DNA from: Corynebacterium pollutisoli
GTDB lineage: Bacteria; Actinomycetota; Actinomycetes; Mycobacteriales; Mycobacteriaceae
Reading direction: 5' to 3'
Assembly: GCF_900177745.1 (NCBI RefSeq)
Contig: NZ_FXAR01000003.1
Span: forward strand, 1 to 64,000
Length of the DNA stretch: 64,000 nucleotides
Positions 34,198 to 43,876 of this stretch are shown piece by piece; the stretch's first letter is position 1, and every line of letters starts with the position of its first letter. Made by a program: the position numbers and the translations under genes. Under the pieces are notes generated by a model that worked only from the letters and a program-made list of their open reading frames with translations, searched no databases and was not told where the DNA came from.

Positions 34198-35402
34198 GGG
34201 TGCAGCTCCCGGGCGAGGCCGAGGAGTTCGGCGTCGCTCAATCGCACCGCGCCGAGGTGCACGCCGACGGGCGGGCGTCCGGGCAGCTCCCACGGCACGG
34301 ACACGGCCGCGGAACCTGTCATGTTGAACAGGGTTCCCCACGGAGACCAGCGGGTCTGCTCGCGGAAGTTGTCCTCCGGGTCGAGGGCGGCGAAGTACCC
34401 GAGCGGTGGGGGATCGGTGGTGGTCATGGGGGTGAGCAGGGCATCGACGTCCCAGTATTCGGCGAGGTGGCGGCCGAGGTGGTCGGCGTGGCGATTCGCC
34501 TGGTCCAGGCGGGTGCGGGTGACGGCACGGCCGTGCGCCCGCAGCCAGGCGACGAGCCCCTCGGCGGGGCCGGGCAACCCGGCGAGCTTGGCGGTGAAGA
34601 TGGTCCGGAAGGCCTCGAAGGTGATCTCGGTGTCCGGGTAGGGATGGACCTCGACCACGTCGTGGCCGGTCGCGCGGAGGCGCTCGGCGGCCTCGGCCAC
34701 ACCGCGCAGGTGCGCCTCCTCCACGGTGGCACCCGCGAACAACGGCCGGGTGAGCACGCCGATGCGGCGGCGGCCCGCAACTGGGGTGATGTGGAGGAGG
34801 AAGGCGGCGTCGATAAGCGAACGGGTGATGAAGCCCTGCGCGGCCAGGCGTGGGGCGGAGGGTTTGAACCCGACGACGCCGCAGGCGGCGGCCGGCACGC
34901 GGATGGAACCGCCGCCGTCGGAGGCGTGCGCGGCAGGCACGAGGCCGCGGGCGACGAGCGCGGCCGCACCACCGGAGGACCCGGCGGGGGTGCGCCCCGG
35001 CCAGAGGGGGTTGGCGGGGGCGTCGAGGCCCGGGGGTTCGGTGTAGATCATGAGGCCCAGCTCCGCGGTGTGGGACTTGCCGGGGATGATGGCGCCGGCG
35101 TCGAGAAGCGCCGCGGGCAGGGGGTCGGTGGTCTCCGCGCGGCGGGTGCGGTGCGCGGAACCGAAGGTGGTGGGCATGCCCGCGACGTTCGCCAGGTCCT
35201 TGACCGGCAGAAGCAGCCCATGGAGACGCCCGCGGTTGAGCCGGCGGTCGAGGCGCCCGGCGGCGTCGTGTGCCTGCTCCAACGCCAGGTGGGAGAAACC
35301 GTCTCCGGGCCGGACCCGCGCGGCGAGCTCCTCCACCGCGTCCACCGCCGAGCGTTCGCCGGAGCGCAGCTGGTCGGCGAGGGCGGGCAGGGACATGGTC
35401 AT
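34194..35402 (-). CDS. Amidase signature family hydrolase
   Basis: A 402-aa enzyme with the Ser-cisSer-Lys triad: Lys in LLPVKDLANVAG, the Gly/Ser-rich stretch TPAGSSGGAAALVA (cis-Ser), and nucleophile Ser in DGGGSIRVPAA. Cleaves carboxamides; not GatA, since it is short and no gatB/C lie nearby. ATG 35402 is preferred because TATTCT ends 7 bases upstream on this strand, pointing to a leaderless message. Substrate unknown. Confidence 0.88.
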   Translation of the reverse strand: MTMSLPALADQLRSGERSAVDAVEELAARVRPGDGFSHLALEQAHDAAGRLDRRLNRGRLHGLLLPVKDLANVAGMPTTFGSAHRTRRAETTDPLPAALLDAGAIIPGKSHTAELGLMIYTEPPGLDAPANPLWPGRTPAGSSGGAAALVARGLVPAAHASDGGGSIRVPAAACGVVGFKPSAPRLAAQGFITRSLIDAAFLLHITPVAGRRRIGVLTRPLFAGATVEEAHLRGVAEAAERLRATGHDVVEVHPYPDTEITFEAFRTIFTAKLAGLPGPAEGLVAWLRAHGRAVTRTRLDQANRHADHLGRHLAEYWDVDALLTPMTTTDPPPLGYFAALDPEDNFREQTRWSPWGTLFNMTGSAAVSVPWELPGRPPVGVHLGAVRLSDAELLGLARELHP

Positions 35403-35409
35403 GCGGACC

Positions 35410-35429
35410 AGAATACGACTGGATAGGCT
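35410..35429. promoter_or_regulatory. Back-to-back leaderless promoters (amidase / pheA)
   Basis: Minus-strand TATTCT (35415-35410) ends 7 bases before the amidase ATG. Plus-strand TAGGCT (35424-35429) ends 7 bases before the pheA ATG. The whole divergent gap is only 34 bases. Confidence 0.7.
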
Positions 35430-35436
35430 GGCAGTC

Positions 35437-36372
35437 ATGACTGAGACCACCACCGTCGCCTACCTCGGCCCAGCGGGCACGTTCACCGAGGCCGCGCTCA
35501 TCCGCTTCCAGGATCAGGGGGCGTTCGGCCCCGGTGAGGTGACCCAGCTGCCCGTCAACTCCCCGCGTGAGGCGCTCGACGCGGTGCGCGCCGGGCGGGC
35601 CGACTTCGCGTGTGTGGCCATAGAGAACTCCGTCGACGGTGCCGTGACCTCCACCTTCGATGCGCTCGTCGAGGCCGGCGGCGTGCAGATCTACCACGAG
35701 CTGGAGATCGAGATCGCGTTCTCCATCATGCTGCGCCCCGGAACGGAGCTGTCCGACGTCAGGACGTTCGCCACCCACCCGGTGGCGCATCAGCAGGTGC
35801 GGCAGTGGCTCGCGGAGAACATTCCCGACGCCCGCTTCGTCCCCGCCTCCTCCAACGCGGCGGCCGCCGAGGCCGTCGCCGAGGGGCGCGCCGACGCCGC
35901 CGCCGCCCCCGACCGCGCCGCAGTCCTCTTCGGGCTCGATGTCGTGGCGAAGGACGTCGCCGACGTGGCCGGGGCCCGCACCCGCTTCGTCGTCGTCGGA
36001 CCCCGGGGCGTGCCGACGCCGCGCACCGGCACCGACCAGACCACCGTCGTGTTCACCCTGCCCAACGAGCCCGGCACCCTGGTCGCCGCCCTCACCGAGT
36101 TCTCCCTCCGCGGTGTCGACATGAGCCGCATCGAGTCCCGCCCCACCCGCAAGGTCTTCGGCACGTACCACTTCTACGTCGACCTCGTCGGCCACATCGA
36201 CGACGTCCCCCTCGCCGAGGCCCTGCGCGCTCTGTGGCTGCGCGCCGAGGACATCACCTACCTCGGTTCCTGGCCCACCCCGGGACGCGACGGGGAGGCG
36301 ACGGTCGCCGACCAGGCCCGACTGGAGCGCGCCACCGACTGGGTGCGCGCCGCCCGGGAGGGACGGGCATGA
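35437..36372 (+). CDS. pheA: Prephenate dehydratase
   Basis: A 311-aa enzyme of phenylalanine synthesis, converting prephenate to phenylpyruvate. Catalytic domain (residues ~1-190) has AYLGPAGTFTEAA, IENSVDGAV and the TRF motif in ARTRFVVVG. The ACT domain (residues ~205-285) has PGTLVAAL and SRIESRPT, the phenylalanine-binding segment, so feedback inhibition is expected. No chorismate mutase domain. The phosphoglycerate mutase-like gene overlaps its stop. Confidence 0.95.
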   Translation: MTETTTVAYLGPAGTFTEAALIRFQDQGAFGPGEVTQLPVNSPREALDAVRAGRADFACVAIENSVDGAVTSTFDALVEAGGVQIYHELEIEIAFSIMLRPGTELSDVRTFATHPVAHQQVRQWLAENIPDARFVPASSNAAAAEAVAEGRADAAAAPDRAAVLFGLDVVAKDVADVAGARTRFVVVGPRGVPTPRTGTDQTTVVFTLPNEPGTLVAALTEFSLRGVDMSRIESRPTRKVFGTYHFYVDLVGHIDDVPLAEALRALWLRAEDITYLGSWPTPGRDGEATVADQARLERATDWVRAAREGRA

Positions 36373-37055
36373 CCGGACGGCTCATCCTGCTGCGCCACGG
36401 CCAGACGCACAGCAACGTCGCCCGCAAACTGGACACCCGCCCGCCGGGGGCCGAACTCACCGACACCGGCCGCAACCAGGCGTGGAACGTCGGCGTCGAA
36501 CTCACCGAGTACTGCGAGGCCGGGGGCGGCTCCCCGGGGCGTCTCGGAGCGGTGGTCTCCTCGGTGGCGCTGCGCGCCCAGCAGACCGCGCTGCTCGCCA
36601 TGACCGCCTTCGAGCAGACCGCCGGCCTGCGGGAACGCGAGATGCTCATCGACGTCGAGGTCGGCCTGCACGAGATCTTCGCCGGTGACCACGAGATGCT
36701 CTCCGACGAGGACTCCCACCGCTCCTACGCCACCGCCCTGCGCGGCTGGCTCGATGCGGACGCCGAGGCCCGGATCCCGGGCGGCGAAACCTACCTCGAG
36801 CTCATGGACCGCTACCGGCCCGTCATGGAGAACCTCGTGCTCTCCCACCTGGCCGACGGGGCGGCGAAGGATGTGCTGGTGGTCAGCCACGGCGCGGCGA
36901 TCCGCACCATGGCGGCGCACGCCGCCAGCGTCGACCCCGACTTCGCGTTCGCCGGCTACCTGGGCAACTGCCGCTTCATCGTCCTCGAGCCCGGGGACCG
37001 TCCCTTCGGCGAGTGGAAGCTCGTGCGCTGGGCGGACCTGGACCACCAGATCTAA
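36369..37055 (+). CDS. Histidine phosphatase family protein (phosphoglycerate mutase-like)
   Basis: A 228-aa protein with phosphohistidine motif LLRHGQTHSN, a proton donor Glu in the HEIF region, and second His in VVSHGAAIR. These support a phosphatase or cofactor-dependent mutase of the GpmB/CobC branch. It overlaps pheA by 4 bases (ATGA), which is a common pairing in corynebacteria though no link to phenylalanine synthesis is known. Substrate unknown. Confidence 0.85.
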   Translation: MTGRLILLRHGQTHSNVARKLDTRPPGAELTDTGRNQAWNVGVELTEYCEAGGGSPGRLGAVVSSVALRAQQTALLAMTAFEQTAGLREREMLIDVEVGLHEIFAGDHEMLSDEDSHRSYATALRGWLDADAEARIPGGETYLELMDRYRPVMENLVLSHLADGAAKDVLVVSHGAAIRTMAAHAASVDPDFAFAGYLGNCRFIVLEPGDRPFGEWKLVRWADLDHQI

Positions 37056-37399
37056 CCCCAGCCCAACCTCTCGAGGTCGTCCTCCTCCAGCCCGAAGTAG
37101 TGGCCGACCTCGTGGAAGACGGTCACCTTCACCTGCTCCGCCAGATCCTCCTCGGAGTGGCAGTAGCGCTTGAGCGCCTCCTTGTAGATGAAGATGGCGT
37201 CGGGAAGAAAACCGGTGTGGTGGTGCGTGCGGTCGGGGAGGGCCACGCCGACGTAGAGCCCCAGGTAGGTGGGGTGCTCCTCGTTGTAGTCCGCGACCTG
37301 GATGGCCACGTTGACCAGGCGGCGGGCGAACTCGTCCGGAATCTGGTCGAGGGCGTCGTTGACCAGATCGTCGAAGGCCTCGTCGCTGATGTCGACCAT
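37052..37399 (-). CDS. Small zincin-like metallopeptidase
   Basis: A 115-aa cytoplasmic protein with a zinc motif HEVGHYFGLEEDDL (HExxH plus a downstream acidic residue), typical of the short DUF1025-type metallopeptidase family. No signal peptide. The ATG overlaps the stop of the upstream septum-formation gene (TAATG). The opposite end overlaps the convergent mutase gene by 4 bases. Substrate unknown. Confidence 0.83.
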   Translation of the reverse strand: MVDISDEAFDDLVNDALDQIPDEFARRLVNVAIQVADYNEEHPTYLGLYVGVALPDRTHHHTGFLPDAIFIYKEALKRYCHSEEDLAEQVKVTVFHEVGHYFGLEEDDLERLGWG

Positions 37400-38427
37400 T
37401 ACGGGGCGGGCTGCTCTCGGAGGGGGTTGCGCTCGGGCTGCTCGGCCGGGGGCTGGCCGTCGATGAGCAGGCCCTCCCGGCCGTCCCGGGCGGTGCCGTT
37501 GAGGTTGGAGAACCCGCCCTCCGGGGTGGCGTGGAACAGGGAACAGTTCACGGAACGGGAACCACCGATCCACGAGGCCTGGCCGAGGGTGCCCCAGTAG
37601 GGCTGCAGCGTCGACCGGTACAGGTTCTCCTCCCCGCCGAGGTAGTCGATGGCGGCCTGGGTGCACGCATCCTGCAGGTGACGGTCCTGGTCCTCGACGC
37701 TCGGGGTGCCCTCCGGGAACACCGGCGCCAGGTCGACGATGGCGGTGGTCTCCAGCTGGTGGTTCTCCGCACAGTCGACGGTGCGCAGGGAACGGGAGTC
37801 ATCGACGTAGACGCACTGCCCCGGCTGGGCGACGACGGCCTGGTCCTGCTCGGCGGCGGCTCCCGTGGTGAGCATCGGCACGCCGGAGGCGTCGGTGGAC
37901 TGGATGCCGCACAGCATGGTGCGGTCGCCGGCCTCCCACGCCTCGGCGGGCGGGAGGATCGGGGCGATGGAGTAGCGGCCCACCGGATCGAAACGGCCGC
38001 CGAGGTAGCGCAGGGTAGGGGTCTGGCACAGCTCCTCGCGCAGCTGGGCCTGGCGGGTGAGGTCCGGCATGGAGGCGTTGCGTCCGAACTCCGACGATGG
38101 GTAGGCGGCGAGGTTCTCCCGGGCGGAGATCTCGAAACGGTGCTCGCCGTCGCAGGAGGCCTGCTGGAAGTTGCTGACGGTCCCGTCCTCGGCGATGTCC
38201 CAGGTCAGGCAGGCACCGACGTCGGCCGTGGTGAAGGGGGCCGCACCGTTGCCGCCGTTCTCCCCGTTGGCGGGCCCGGCCACGCTGCTGACGGTGCTCC
38301 CGTTGCCGTTGTCCCCCGGGGTGTCCACGGAGAAGTAACCGTAGGAGCCGACGGCAACGGCGGCGGCGAGTGCGGCCACCAGGCCGGTGCGTACTGCTGC
38401 CGCGGAACGTGCGGTGGAAGTCGTCAT
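37399..38427 (-). CDS. Septum formation family membrane protein
   Basis: A 342-aa protein with one N-terminal membrane helix (residues ~15-33), a Gly/Asn-rich linker, and an exported region with two similar halves. Each half has a GxCxxW...SCDGEHRFE or GQCVYVDD...DCAENHQLE type motif with paired cysteines. This matches the septum-formation domain family of actinobacteria. It may act in the wall at division, although direct evidence is thin. In operon with the metallopeptidase gene. Confidence 0.78.
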   Translation of the reverse strand: MTTSTARSAAAVRTGLVAALAAAVAVGSYGYFSVDTPGDNGNGSTVSSVAGPANGENGGNGAAPFTTADVGACLTWDIAEDGTVSNFQQASCDGEHRFEISARENLAAYPSSEFGRNASMPDLTRQAQLREELCQTPTLRYLGGRFDPVGRYSIAPILPPAEAWEAGDRTMLCGIQSTDASGVPMLTTGAAAEQDQAVVAQPGQCVYVDDSRSLRTVDCAENHQLETTAIVDLAPVFPEGTPSVEDQDRHLQDACTQAAIDYLGGEENLYRSTLQPYWGTLGQASWIGGSRSVNCSLFHATPEGGFSNLNGTARDGREGLLIDGQPPAEQPERNPLREQPAP

Positions 38428-38439
38428 AATGATCGAATC

Positions 38440-39207
38440 CTACTCACTCTCCCGCGTGACACGGGTGTTCAGACGATAACGGTCGGTGCGGTACACCGAG
38501 GAACACCACTCCACCGGCAACGTCCCGGAACGGGAGTACCGCACGATGTGGAGCAGGGCGGTGCCGGGCGCGACGTCGAGAAGCGCGGCCTGCTGCTCGT
38601 CGGCGCTGACGGCGGTGACCACCTGATCGGCCTCCGTGACGGGCACGCGGTAGTGGTTCTCCAGGATGGAGTAGACGGAGTTGTAGACGTCGTTCTCCAG
38701 CAGGCCGGGCACGTGCTCGGCGTTGTACCAGCCGTCGTCGATGGAGTACGGCTCCCCGTCGCCGAGGCGCAGGCGGCGCAGATGCGTGTGCAGCGTCGCC
38801 GGTTCGGAACGGAAAAACTCCAGGACCTCCGGCGGGGCGGGTGCGCGTTCGGAGAGCAGGATCTTCGACGCCGCCGACACGTCCTGCGCCTTCATCTCCG
38901 AGCTGAACGACGCCAGGTGCAGGCGTGAGACCAGCGGATTCGGGGCGACGAACGTGCCCTTGCCGCGGGCCCGGCGCAGGCGGCCACTGGCCACCAGGTC
39001 ACCGATGGCGCGACGCACCGTGATGCGGGAGACGCCGTACGTCTCCTCCAGCACGCGCTCACCGGGCAGCAGATCACCCGGATGGAGCTGGGTGGTGCAC
39101 ATCTCCTCGAGGATCGCCCGGAGCTGCGCATGCTTGGGTTTCGGCCCGTCCGTGATGGGGATGGCGGGCAACTGGGGTGGGGAGGTCATCCGCGATGCAG
39201 CAGCCAT
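38440..39207 (-). CDS. farR: GntR/HutC-family regulator (FarR-like)
   Basis: A 255-aa regulator. A GntR winged helix (residues ~25-90: [30 protein letters not shown] in part) is followed by a UTRA effector domain (residues ~105-250). Position between the septum-formation gene and serS matches farR of C. glutamicum, which affects amino-acid metabolism genes. TAGGAT (39220-39215) ends 7 bases before ATG 39207, so it is probably leaderless. A dyad at 39226-39239 overlaps its -35 region. Confidence 0.83.
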   Translation of the reverse strand: MAAASRMTSPPQLPAIPITDGPKPKHAQLRAILEEMCTTQLHPGDLLPGERVLEETYGVSRITVRRAIGDLVASGRLRRARGKGTFVAPNPLVSRLHLASFSSEMKAQDVSAASKILLSERAPAPPEVLEFFRSEPATLHTHLRRLRLGDGEPYSIDDGWYNAEHVPGLLENDVYNSVYSILENHYRVPVTEADQVVTAVSADEQQAALLDVAPGTALLHIVRYSRSGTLPVEWCSSVYRTDRYRLNTRVTRESE

Positions 39208-39214
39208 GTGATCG

Positions 39215-39239
39215 ATCCTACGCCGCTGGTTATGACCAG
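39215..39239 (-). promoter_or_regulatory. farR promoter with dyad operator
   Basis: TAGGAT is the -10 box. CTGGT-TATG-ACCAG (39226-39239) sits just upstream and resembles the TGGT/ACCA half-sites used by HutC-type GntR regulators, which suggests autoregulation (inference). Confidence 0.5.
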
Positions 39240-39312
39240 TGCAGGGTGTCGGCCTGACACCGTGCCCCCACCATCGGCGCGACCGGCGGGGACGCGCGGT
39301 AGGCTCGTATGC

Positions 39313-40572
39313 GTGATTGATCTCAAATTCCTCCGCGAGAACCCCGACGTCGTCCGCGCCTCCCAGGTGACCCGAGGTGAGGACCCGGCGCTCGTCGACA
39401 AGCTCATCGCCGCCGACGAGCAGCGTCGCTCCGCCATCTCCGAGGCCGACGCTCTGCGCGGCGAGCAGAAGGCCTTCGGCAAGAAGATCGGCCAGGCCGC
39501 CCCGGAGGACCGCCCCGCCCTGCTCGAGGGCTCCAACGAGCTCAAGGCCAAGGTCAAGGAGGCTGAGGAGGCGCAGAAGGCCGCCGAGGAGGCCGTCAAC
39601 CAGCTGCAGATGCAGCTGTCCAACGTCGTCGAGGGTGCCCCGGCCGGCGGTGAGGACGACTTCATCGTCCTCGAGCACGTCGGCGAGCCGCGCCAGTTCG
39701 ACTTCGAGCCCAAGGACCACCTCGAGCTGGGCACCTCCCTCGGGCTCATCGACATGGAGCGCGGTACCAAGGTCGGTGGCGCCCGCTTCTACTACCTCAC
39801 CGGCGACGGCGCGTTCCTGCAGCTGGGCATGATGATGCTCGCCGCACAGAAGGCCCGTGCCGCCGGCTTCCAGCTCATGATCCCGCCGGTGCTCGTGCGT
39901 CCGGAGATCATGGCCGGCACCGGCTTCCTCGGTGACCACGCGGAGGAGATCTACTACCTCGAGCGCGACGACCTCTACCTCGTCGGCACCTCCGAGGTGG
40001 CGCTGGCCGGCTACCACAAGGACGAGATCATCGACCTGTCCCAGGGCCCGGTGAAGTACACCGGCTGGTCCTCCTGCTTCCGCCGCGAGGCCGGCTCCTA
40101 CGGCAAGGACACCCGCGGCATCATCCGCGTCCACCAGTTCGACAAGCTGGAGATGTTCGTCTACTGCAAGCCGGAGGACGCCGCCGCCCAGCACCAGGCG
40201 CTGCTCGACATGGAGCGCGACATGCTCTCCGCCGTCGAGGTCCCGTACCGCATCATCGACATCGCCGGCGGTGACCTCGGCCAGTCCGCGGCCCGCAAGT
40301 TTGACACCGAGGCATGGGTGCCCACCCAGAACACCTACCGCGAGCTCACCTCCACCTCGAACTGCACCACCTTCCAGGGTCGTCGTCTGCAGACCCGCTA
40401 CCGCGACGAGAACGGCAAGGCCCAGATCGCCGCGACCCTCAACGGCACGCTGGCCACCACCCGCTGGCTTGTCGCCATCCTGGAGAACAACCAGCAGGCC
40501 GACGGCTCCGTCGTCGTTCCGGAAGCGCTGCGCCCGTTTGTGGGCAAGGATGTTCTCGAGCCGAAGAAGTAG
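39313..40572 (+). CDS. serS: Seryl-tRNA synthetase
   Basis: A 419-aa class II synthetase that charges tRNA-Ser. The N-terminal coiled-coil arm (residues ~30-100) binds the tRNA. Motif 2 is [22 protein letters not shown] and motif 3 [20 protein letters not shown] (each shown in part). GTG 39313 is chosen because the N-terminus [12 protein letters not shown] is the usual one and TAGGCT (39300-39305) ends 7 bases upstream, pointing to a leaderless mRNA. Confidence 0.97.
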   Translation: MIDLKFLRENPDVVRASQVTRGEDPALVDKLIAADEQRRSAISEADALRGEQKAFGKKIGQAAPEDRPALLEGSNELKAKVKEAEEAQKAAEEAVNQLQMQLSNVVEGAPAGGEDDFIVLEHVGEPRQFDFEPKDHLELGTSLGLIDMERGTKVGGARFYYLTGDGAFLQLGMMMLAAQKARAAGFQLMIPPVLVRPEIMAGTGFLGDHAEEIYYLERDDLYLVGTSEVALAGYHKDEIIDLSQGPVKYTGWSSCFRREAGSYGKDTRGIIRVHQFDKLEMFVYCKPEDAAAQHQALLDMERDMLSAVEVPYRIIDIAGGDLGQSAARKFDTEAWVPTQNTYRELTSTSNCTTFQGRRLQTRYRDENGKAQIAATLNGTLATTRWLVAILENNQQADGSVVVPEALRPFVGKDVLEPKK

Positions 40573-40582
40573 GGGAGAGACC

Positions 40583-41518
40583 ATGGCCAAGCGACCGTTC
40601 ACCAAGCGCGCGGGCTTCTACGTCCCGCGTGAGCTGCCCGAGGTCCCCGACCACCCGGTCGAGGCGAAGGAACGTCCGTACAACAGCACCATCATCCCGA
40701 TCGCCAAGTCGCTGATGAAGGCCCAGGGCATCCGCCTGACCGTCTTCGGGGCGGAGAACATCCCGCTCGAGGGCCCGGCTCTGCTGGCGATCAACCACAC
40801 CGGTTACTACGACTTCATCTTCGGCGGGATCCCCGCGCACCTGCGCGGGCGCCGCCTGGTGCGGTTCATGTCGAAGAAGGAGATCTTCGACGCCCCCGTC
40901 GCCGGCCCCCTCATGCGTGCCATGAAGCACCTCCCGGTGGACCGTTCCGCCGGGGCGTCCTCGCTGCTCGACGCCGTGGAGCGCCTCCGCGCCGGGCAGC
41001 TGGTGGGCATCTTCCCGGAGGCCACGATCTCCCGCTCCTTCGAGCTCAAGGAGTTCAAGAACGGGGCCGCGCGCATCGCCGCGGAGGCCGACGCCCCGCT
41101 CATCCCCATGGTCATCTGGGGGTCGCAGCGCATCTGGACCAAGGGGCACCCGAAGCGCCTCGGCCGCACGAACACCCCGGTATTCATCCGCATCGGCGAG
41201 CCGATCGACCCCTCCGGTTCGCCGGACGAGGCGATCGCACGCCTCAAGGACGCCATGCAGGTGCTCCTCGACCGGGTCAAGGACGACTACACCCGGGCCT
41301 ACGGCCCGTTCCCGGCCGGCGAGTACTGGATTCCCGCCGAGGACGGTGGCTCCGCCCCCACGCTTATCGACGCCCGCCGCATCGACACCGAGGCCAAGGC
41401 CGCCAAGGCAGCCAAGGCGGAGAAGAAGGCGGCCGCGAAGCTGGACAAGCGGGCCGACGCCAAGCTCGGCAACGCACGCTCCTTCATCGACATGGTGAAG
41501 GAAAAACTCAGGAGATAA
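40583..41518 (+). CDS. PlsC-family 1-acylglycerol-3-phosphate acyltransferase
   Basis: A 311-aa acyltransferase of phospholipid synthesis. The catalytic HX4D motif appears as NHTGYYD, followed by FMSKKEIF, the substrate motif FPEATIS and VIWGSQRIW. No clear membrane helix is seen, so it may bind the membrane peripherally. The C-terminus is a Lys/Ala-rich helix (AKAAKAEKKAAAKLD). AGGGGAGAG lies 5-13 bases before the ATG. Followed after 3 bases by the HAD gene, so likely an operon with it; serS is 10 bases upstream. Confidence 0.88.
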   Translation: MAKRPFTKRAGFYVPRELPEVPDHPVEAKERPYNSTIIPIAKSLMKAQGIRLTVFGAENIPLEGPALLAINHTGYYDFIFGGIPAHLRGRRLVRFMSKKEIFDAPVAGPLMRAMKHLPVDRSAGASSLLDAVERLRAGQLVGIFPEATISRSFELKEFKNGAARIAAEADAPLIPMVIWGSQRIWTKGHPKRLGRTNTPVFIRIGEPIDPSGSPDEAIARLKDAMQVLLDRVKDDYTRAYGPFPAGEYWIPAEDGGSAPTLIDARRIDTEAKAAKAAKAEKKAAAKLDKRADAKLGNARSFIDMVKEKLRR

Positions 41519-41521
41519 ATC

Positions 41522-42358
41522 ATGGAGACACCCGGTCCGGCCCCGAAGCTCGTGGCCAGTGACGTCGACGGCACGATCATCACCTCGCAGGAGCGCATCC
41601 TGCCGCAGGTCCGCGACGTCATCGTCCGCGCCGTCCAGGCCGGGACCGAGGTGGCCCTGGCCACCGGGCGCCCGCACCGGTGGATCTTCCCCGTCCTCGA
41701 CCAGCTGCCCATCCGGCCGGTGTGCGTCACCGCCAACGGCGCGGTGGTCTACGACTCCGCCAACGACCAGGTCATCGCCTCCCACACCCTCGCCCCCGAC
41801 ACCATGACCGAGGTGCTCGACCTGGCGAAGGAGGCGTTCCACGGGGTCGGCGGCGTGGCGGTCGCCTGCGAACGGGTCGGACGCTCCGCCTTCGACCCGG
41901 AGGAGGAAATGTTCGTCGTCGCCCCCGACTTCCTCAACACCTGGGAGGAGCAGGGCTTCGGTGTCCTTCCCGAGTACGAGGTCATCAGCGAACCGGCCGT
42001 GAAGATGCTCCTGCGCCATGAGGGTCTGAGCGCCCCGGAGATGTTCGACATCCTCGCCCCGTTCCTCGACCCGGACGTCGCCCACGTGACCTTCTCCATG
42101 AACGAGGGGCTCCTGGAGGTCGCCGCCCCCGGCGTGACCAAGGCCCTCGGCGTCTCGACACTGGCCACCATGCACGGCATCGACCAGAGCGAGGTCATCG
42201 CCTTCGGGGACATGCCCAACGACATCGAGATGCTCGCCTGGGCGGGCATCGGCGTGGCCATGGGCAACGCGCGGGACTCGGTGAAGGACGTCGCCGACTT
42301 CGTCACCGGCACCAACAACGAGGGTGGAATCGCGCAGGTCCTCGAGCGCTGGTTCTAG
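41522..42358 (+). CDS. Cof-type HAD-IIB hydrolase
   Basis: A 278-aa phosphatase with ASDVDGTIITS (nucleophile Asp), ALATGRPHRW (motif II), and IAFGDMPNDIEML (motif IV). The large insert between motifs II and III is the C2B cap typical of Cof/YidA sugar-phosphate phosphatases. Substrate unknown. The start is 3 bases after the acyltransferase stop with AGGAG in front. The stop codon region contains the -10 box of glpK. Confidence 0.88.
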   Translation: METPGPAPKLVASDVDGTIITSQERILPQVRDVIVRAVQAGTEVALATGRPHRWIFPVLDQLPIRPVCVTANGAVVYDSANDQVIASHTLAPDTMTEVLDLAKEAFHGVGGVAVACERVGRSAFDPEEEMFVVAPDFLNTWEEQGFGVLPEYEVISEPAVKMLLRHEGLSAPEMFDILAPFLDPDVAHVTFSMNEGLLEVAAPGVTKALGVSTLATMHGIDQSEVIAFGDMPNDIEMLAWAGIGVAMGNARDSVKDVADFVTGTNNEGGIAQVLERWF

Positions 42359-42367
42359 GATTGAGCC

Positions 42368-43876
42368 ATGACGGCTTCCCACCCGAAACAGTATGTGGCG
42401 GCGATCGACCAGGGCACCACATCCACACGCTGCGTCATCATCGACGAGGCAGGGCAGGTGGTGTCCTCCGGGCAGTACGAACACCGGCAGATCATGCCGC
42501 AGCAGGGGTGGGTGGAGCACGACCCTCTGGAGATCTGGGCCAACACCCGCCGCGCCGTGTCCACCGCGATGGTGGACATCGACGTCTCCCCGGACCGCAT
42601 CGCCGCGCTGGGCGTGACCAACCAGCGGGAGACCGCGGTGGTGTGGGACAAGGCGACCGGCCGGCCCATCCACAACGCCATCGTGTGGCAGGACACCCGC
42701 ACCGCCGACATCGCGGGGGATGATCCCCGGCGCTGGCTCGACCGCACCGGATTGCTGGCCAACTCCTATCCGGCGGGGCCGAAGATCGCGTGGATCCTCG
42801 ACCACGTCGACGGTGCCCGGGAGCGCGCGGAGGCCGGGGAGCTGCTCGCCGGCACCATCGACACGTGGCTGCTGTGGAACCTCACCGGCGGGGCCCGCGG
42901 GGATGAAGGACGCCCGGCGGTCCACGCCACCGACGTCACCAACGCCTCGCGCACCCTCCTCATGGATCTGCGCACCTGCCAGTGGGACGAGGAACTGTGC
43001 GCCGAGATCGGGGTGCCGCCCCGGGTGCTGCCCGAGATCCGTCCCTCGCTCAGCGAGTTCGGCGCGGTGCGCCGGCGCGGCACGCTCGCCGGGGTGCCCA
43101 TCACCGGGGTGCTCGGTGACCAGCAGTCCGCCATGTTCGGGCAGGGCTGCTTCGAGGTCGGCGACGCCAAGAACACCTACGGAACGGGCCTGTTCCTGCT
43201 GCTCAACACGGGTGACCGGCCCCAGTTCTCCGAGCACGGCCTGCTGTCCACCGTTCTCTACCAGCGCGACGGGGAGCCCCCGGTCTACGCACTGGAGGGG
43301 TCCGTCGCGGTGGGCGGATCCCTCATCCAGTGGCTGCGCGACCAGCTGGGGATCATCCGCTCGGCGGACGAGGTGGAGACGATCGCCGCCGATGACAACG
43401 GCGGCGTGTTCATCGTCCCGGCGTTCTCCGGGCTGTTCGCCCCGCGCTGGCGTCCCGACGCCCGCGGTGTCATCGTCGGCCTCACCCGCTTCGCAGACCG
43501 CACCCACATCGCCCGCGCCGCCCTCGAGGCCACGGCGCTGCAGTCGCGCGAGGTCGTCGAGGCGATGATCGCGGACTCGGGGATCGAGCTCACGAGCCTG
43601 CGTGTCGACGGCGGCATGACCGCCAACGCAACCCTCATGCAGCTGCAGGCCGACGTGCTGGGTGCCGAGGTGGTGCGTCCGGGCAACATCGAGACCACCG
43701 CTCTCGGGGCCGCCTTCGCGGCGGGCATCGGTACCGGTTACTGGTCCTCCCTCGAGGAGGTCCGTGCCCTGCAGGCCCCGGACGAGGCGTGGACGCCGAC
43801 CTGGGAGGCCGCGCGGCGTGAGGAACTGGTGGCGGACTGGGATCGAGCGGTGGAGCGCAGCTTCGATTGGGCCTAA
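42368..43876 (+). CDS. glpK: Glycerol kinase
   Basis: A 502-aa FGGY-family kinase making glycerol-3-phosphate from glycerol and [17 protein letters not shown] (phosphate loop), [36 protein letters not shown] and [17 protein letters not shown] are intact. Length is normal. TAGGAT (42356-42361), which includes the TAG stop of the preceding gene, ends 6 bases before the ATG; no ribosome-binding site is visible, so a leaderless start is likely. Overlaps the convergent broken HNH gene by 4 bases. Confidence 0.96.
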   Translation: MTASHPKQYVAAIDQGTTSTRCVIIDEAGQVVSSGQYEHRQIMPQQGWVEHDPLEIWANTRRAVSTAMVDIDVSPDRIAALGVTNQRETAVVWDKATGRPIHNAIVWQDTRTADIAGDDPRRWLDRTGLLANSYPAGPKIAWILDHVDGARERAEAGELLAGTIDTWLLWNLTGGARGDEGRPAVHATDVTNASRTLLMDLRTCQWDEELCAEIGVPPRVLPEIRPSLSEFGAVRRRGTLAGVPITGVLGDQQSAMFGQGCFEVGDAKNTYGTGLFLLLNTGDRPQFSEHGLLSTVLYQRDGEPPVYALEGSVAVGGSLIQWLRDQLGIIRSADEVETIAADDNGGVFIVPAFSGLFAPRWRPDARGVIVGLTRFADRTHIARAALEATALQSREVVEAMIADSGIELTSLRVDGGMTANATLMQLQADVLGAEVVRPGNIETTALGAAFAAGIGTGYWSSLEEVRALQAPDEAWTPTWEAARREELVADWDRAVERSFDWA

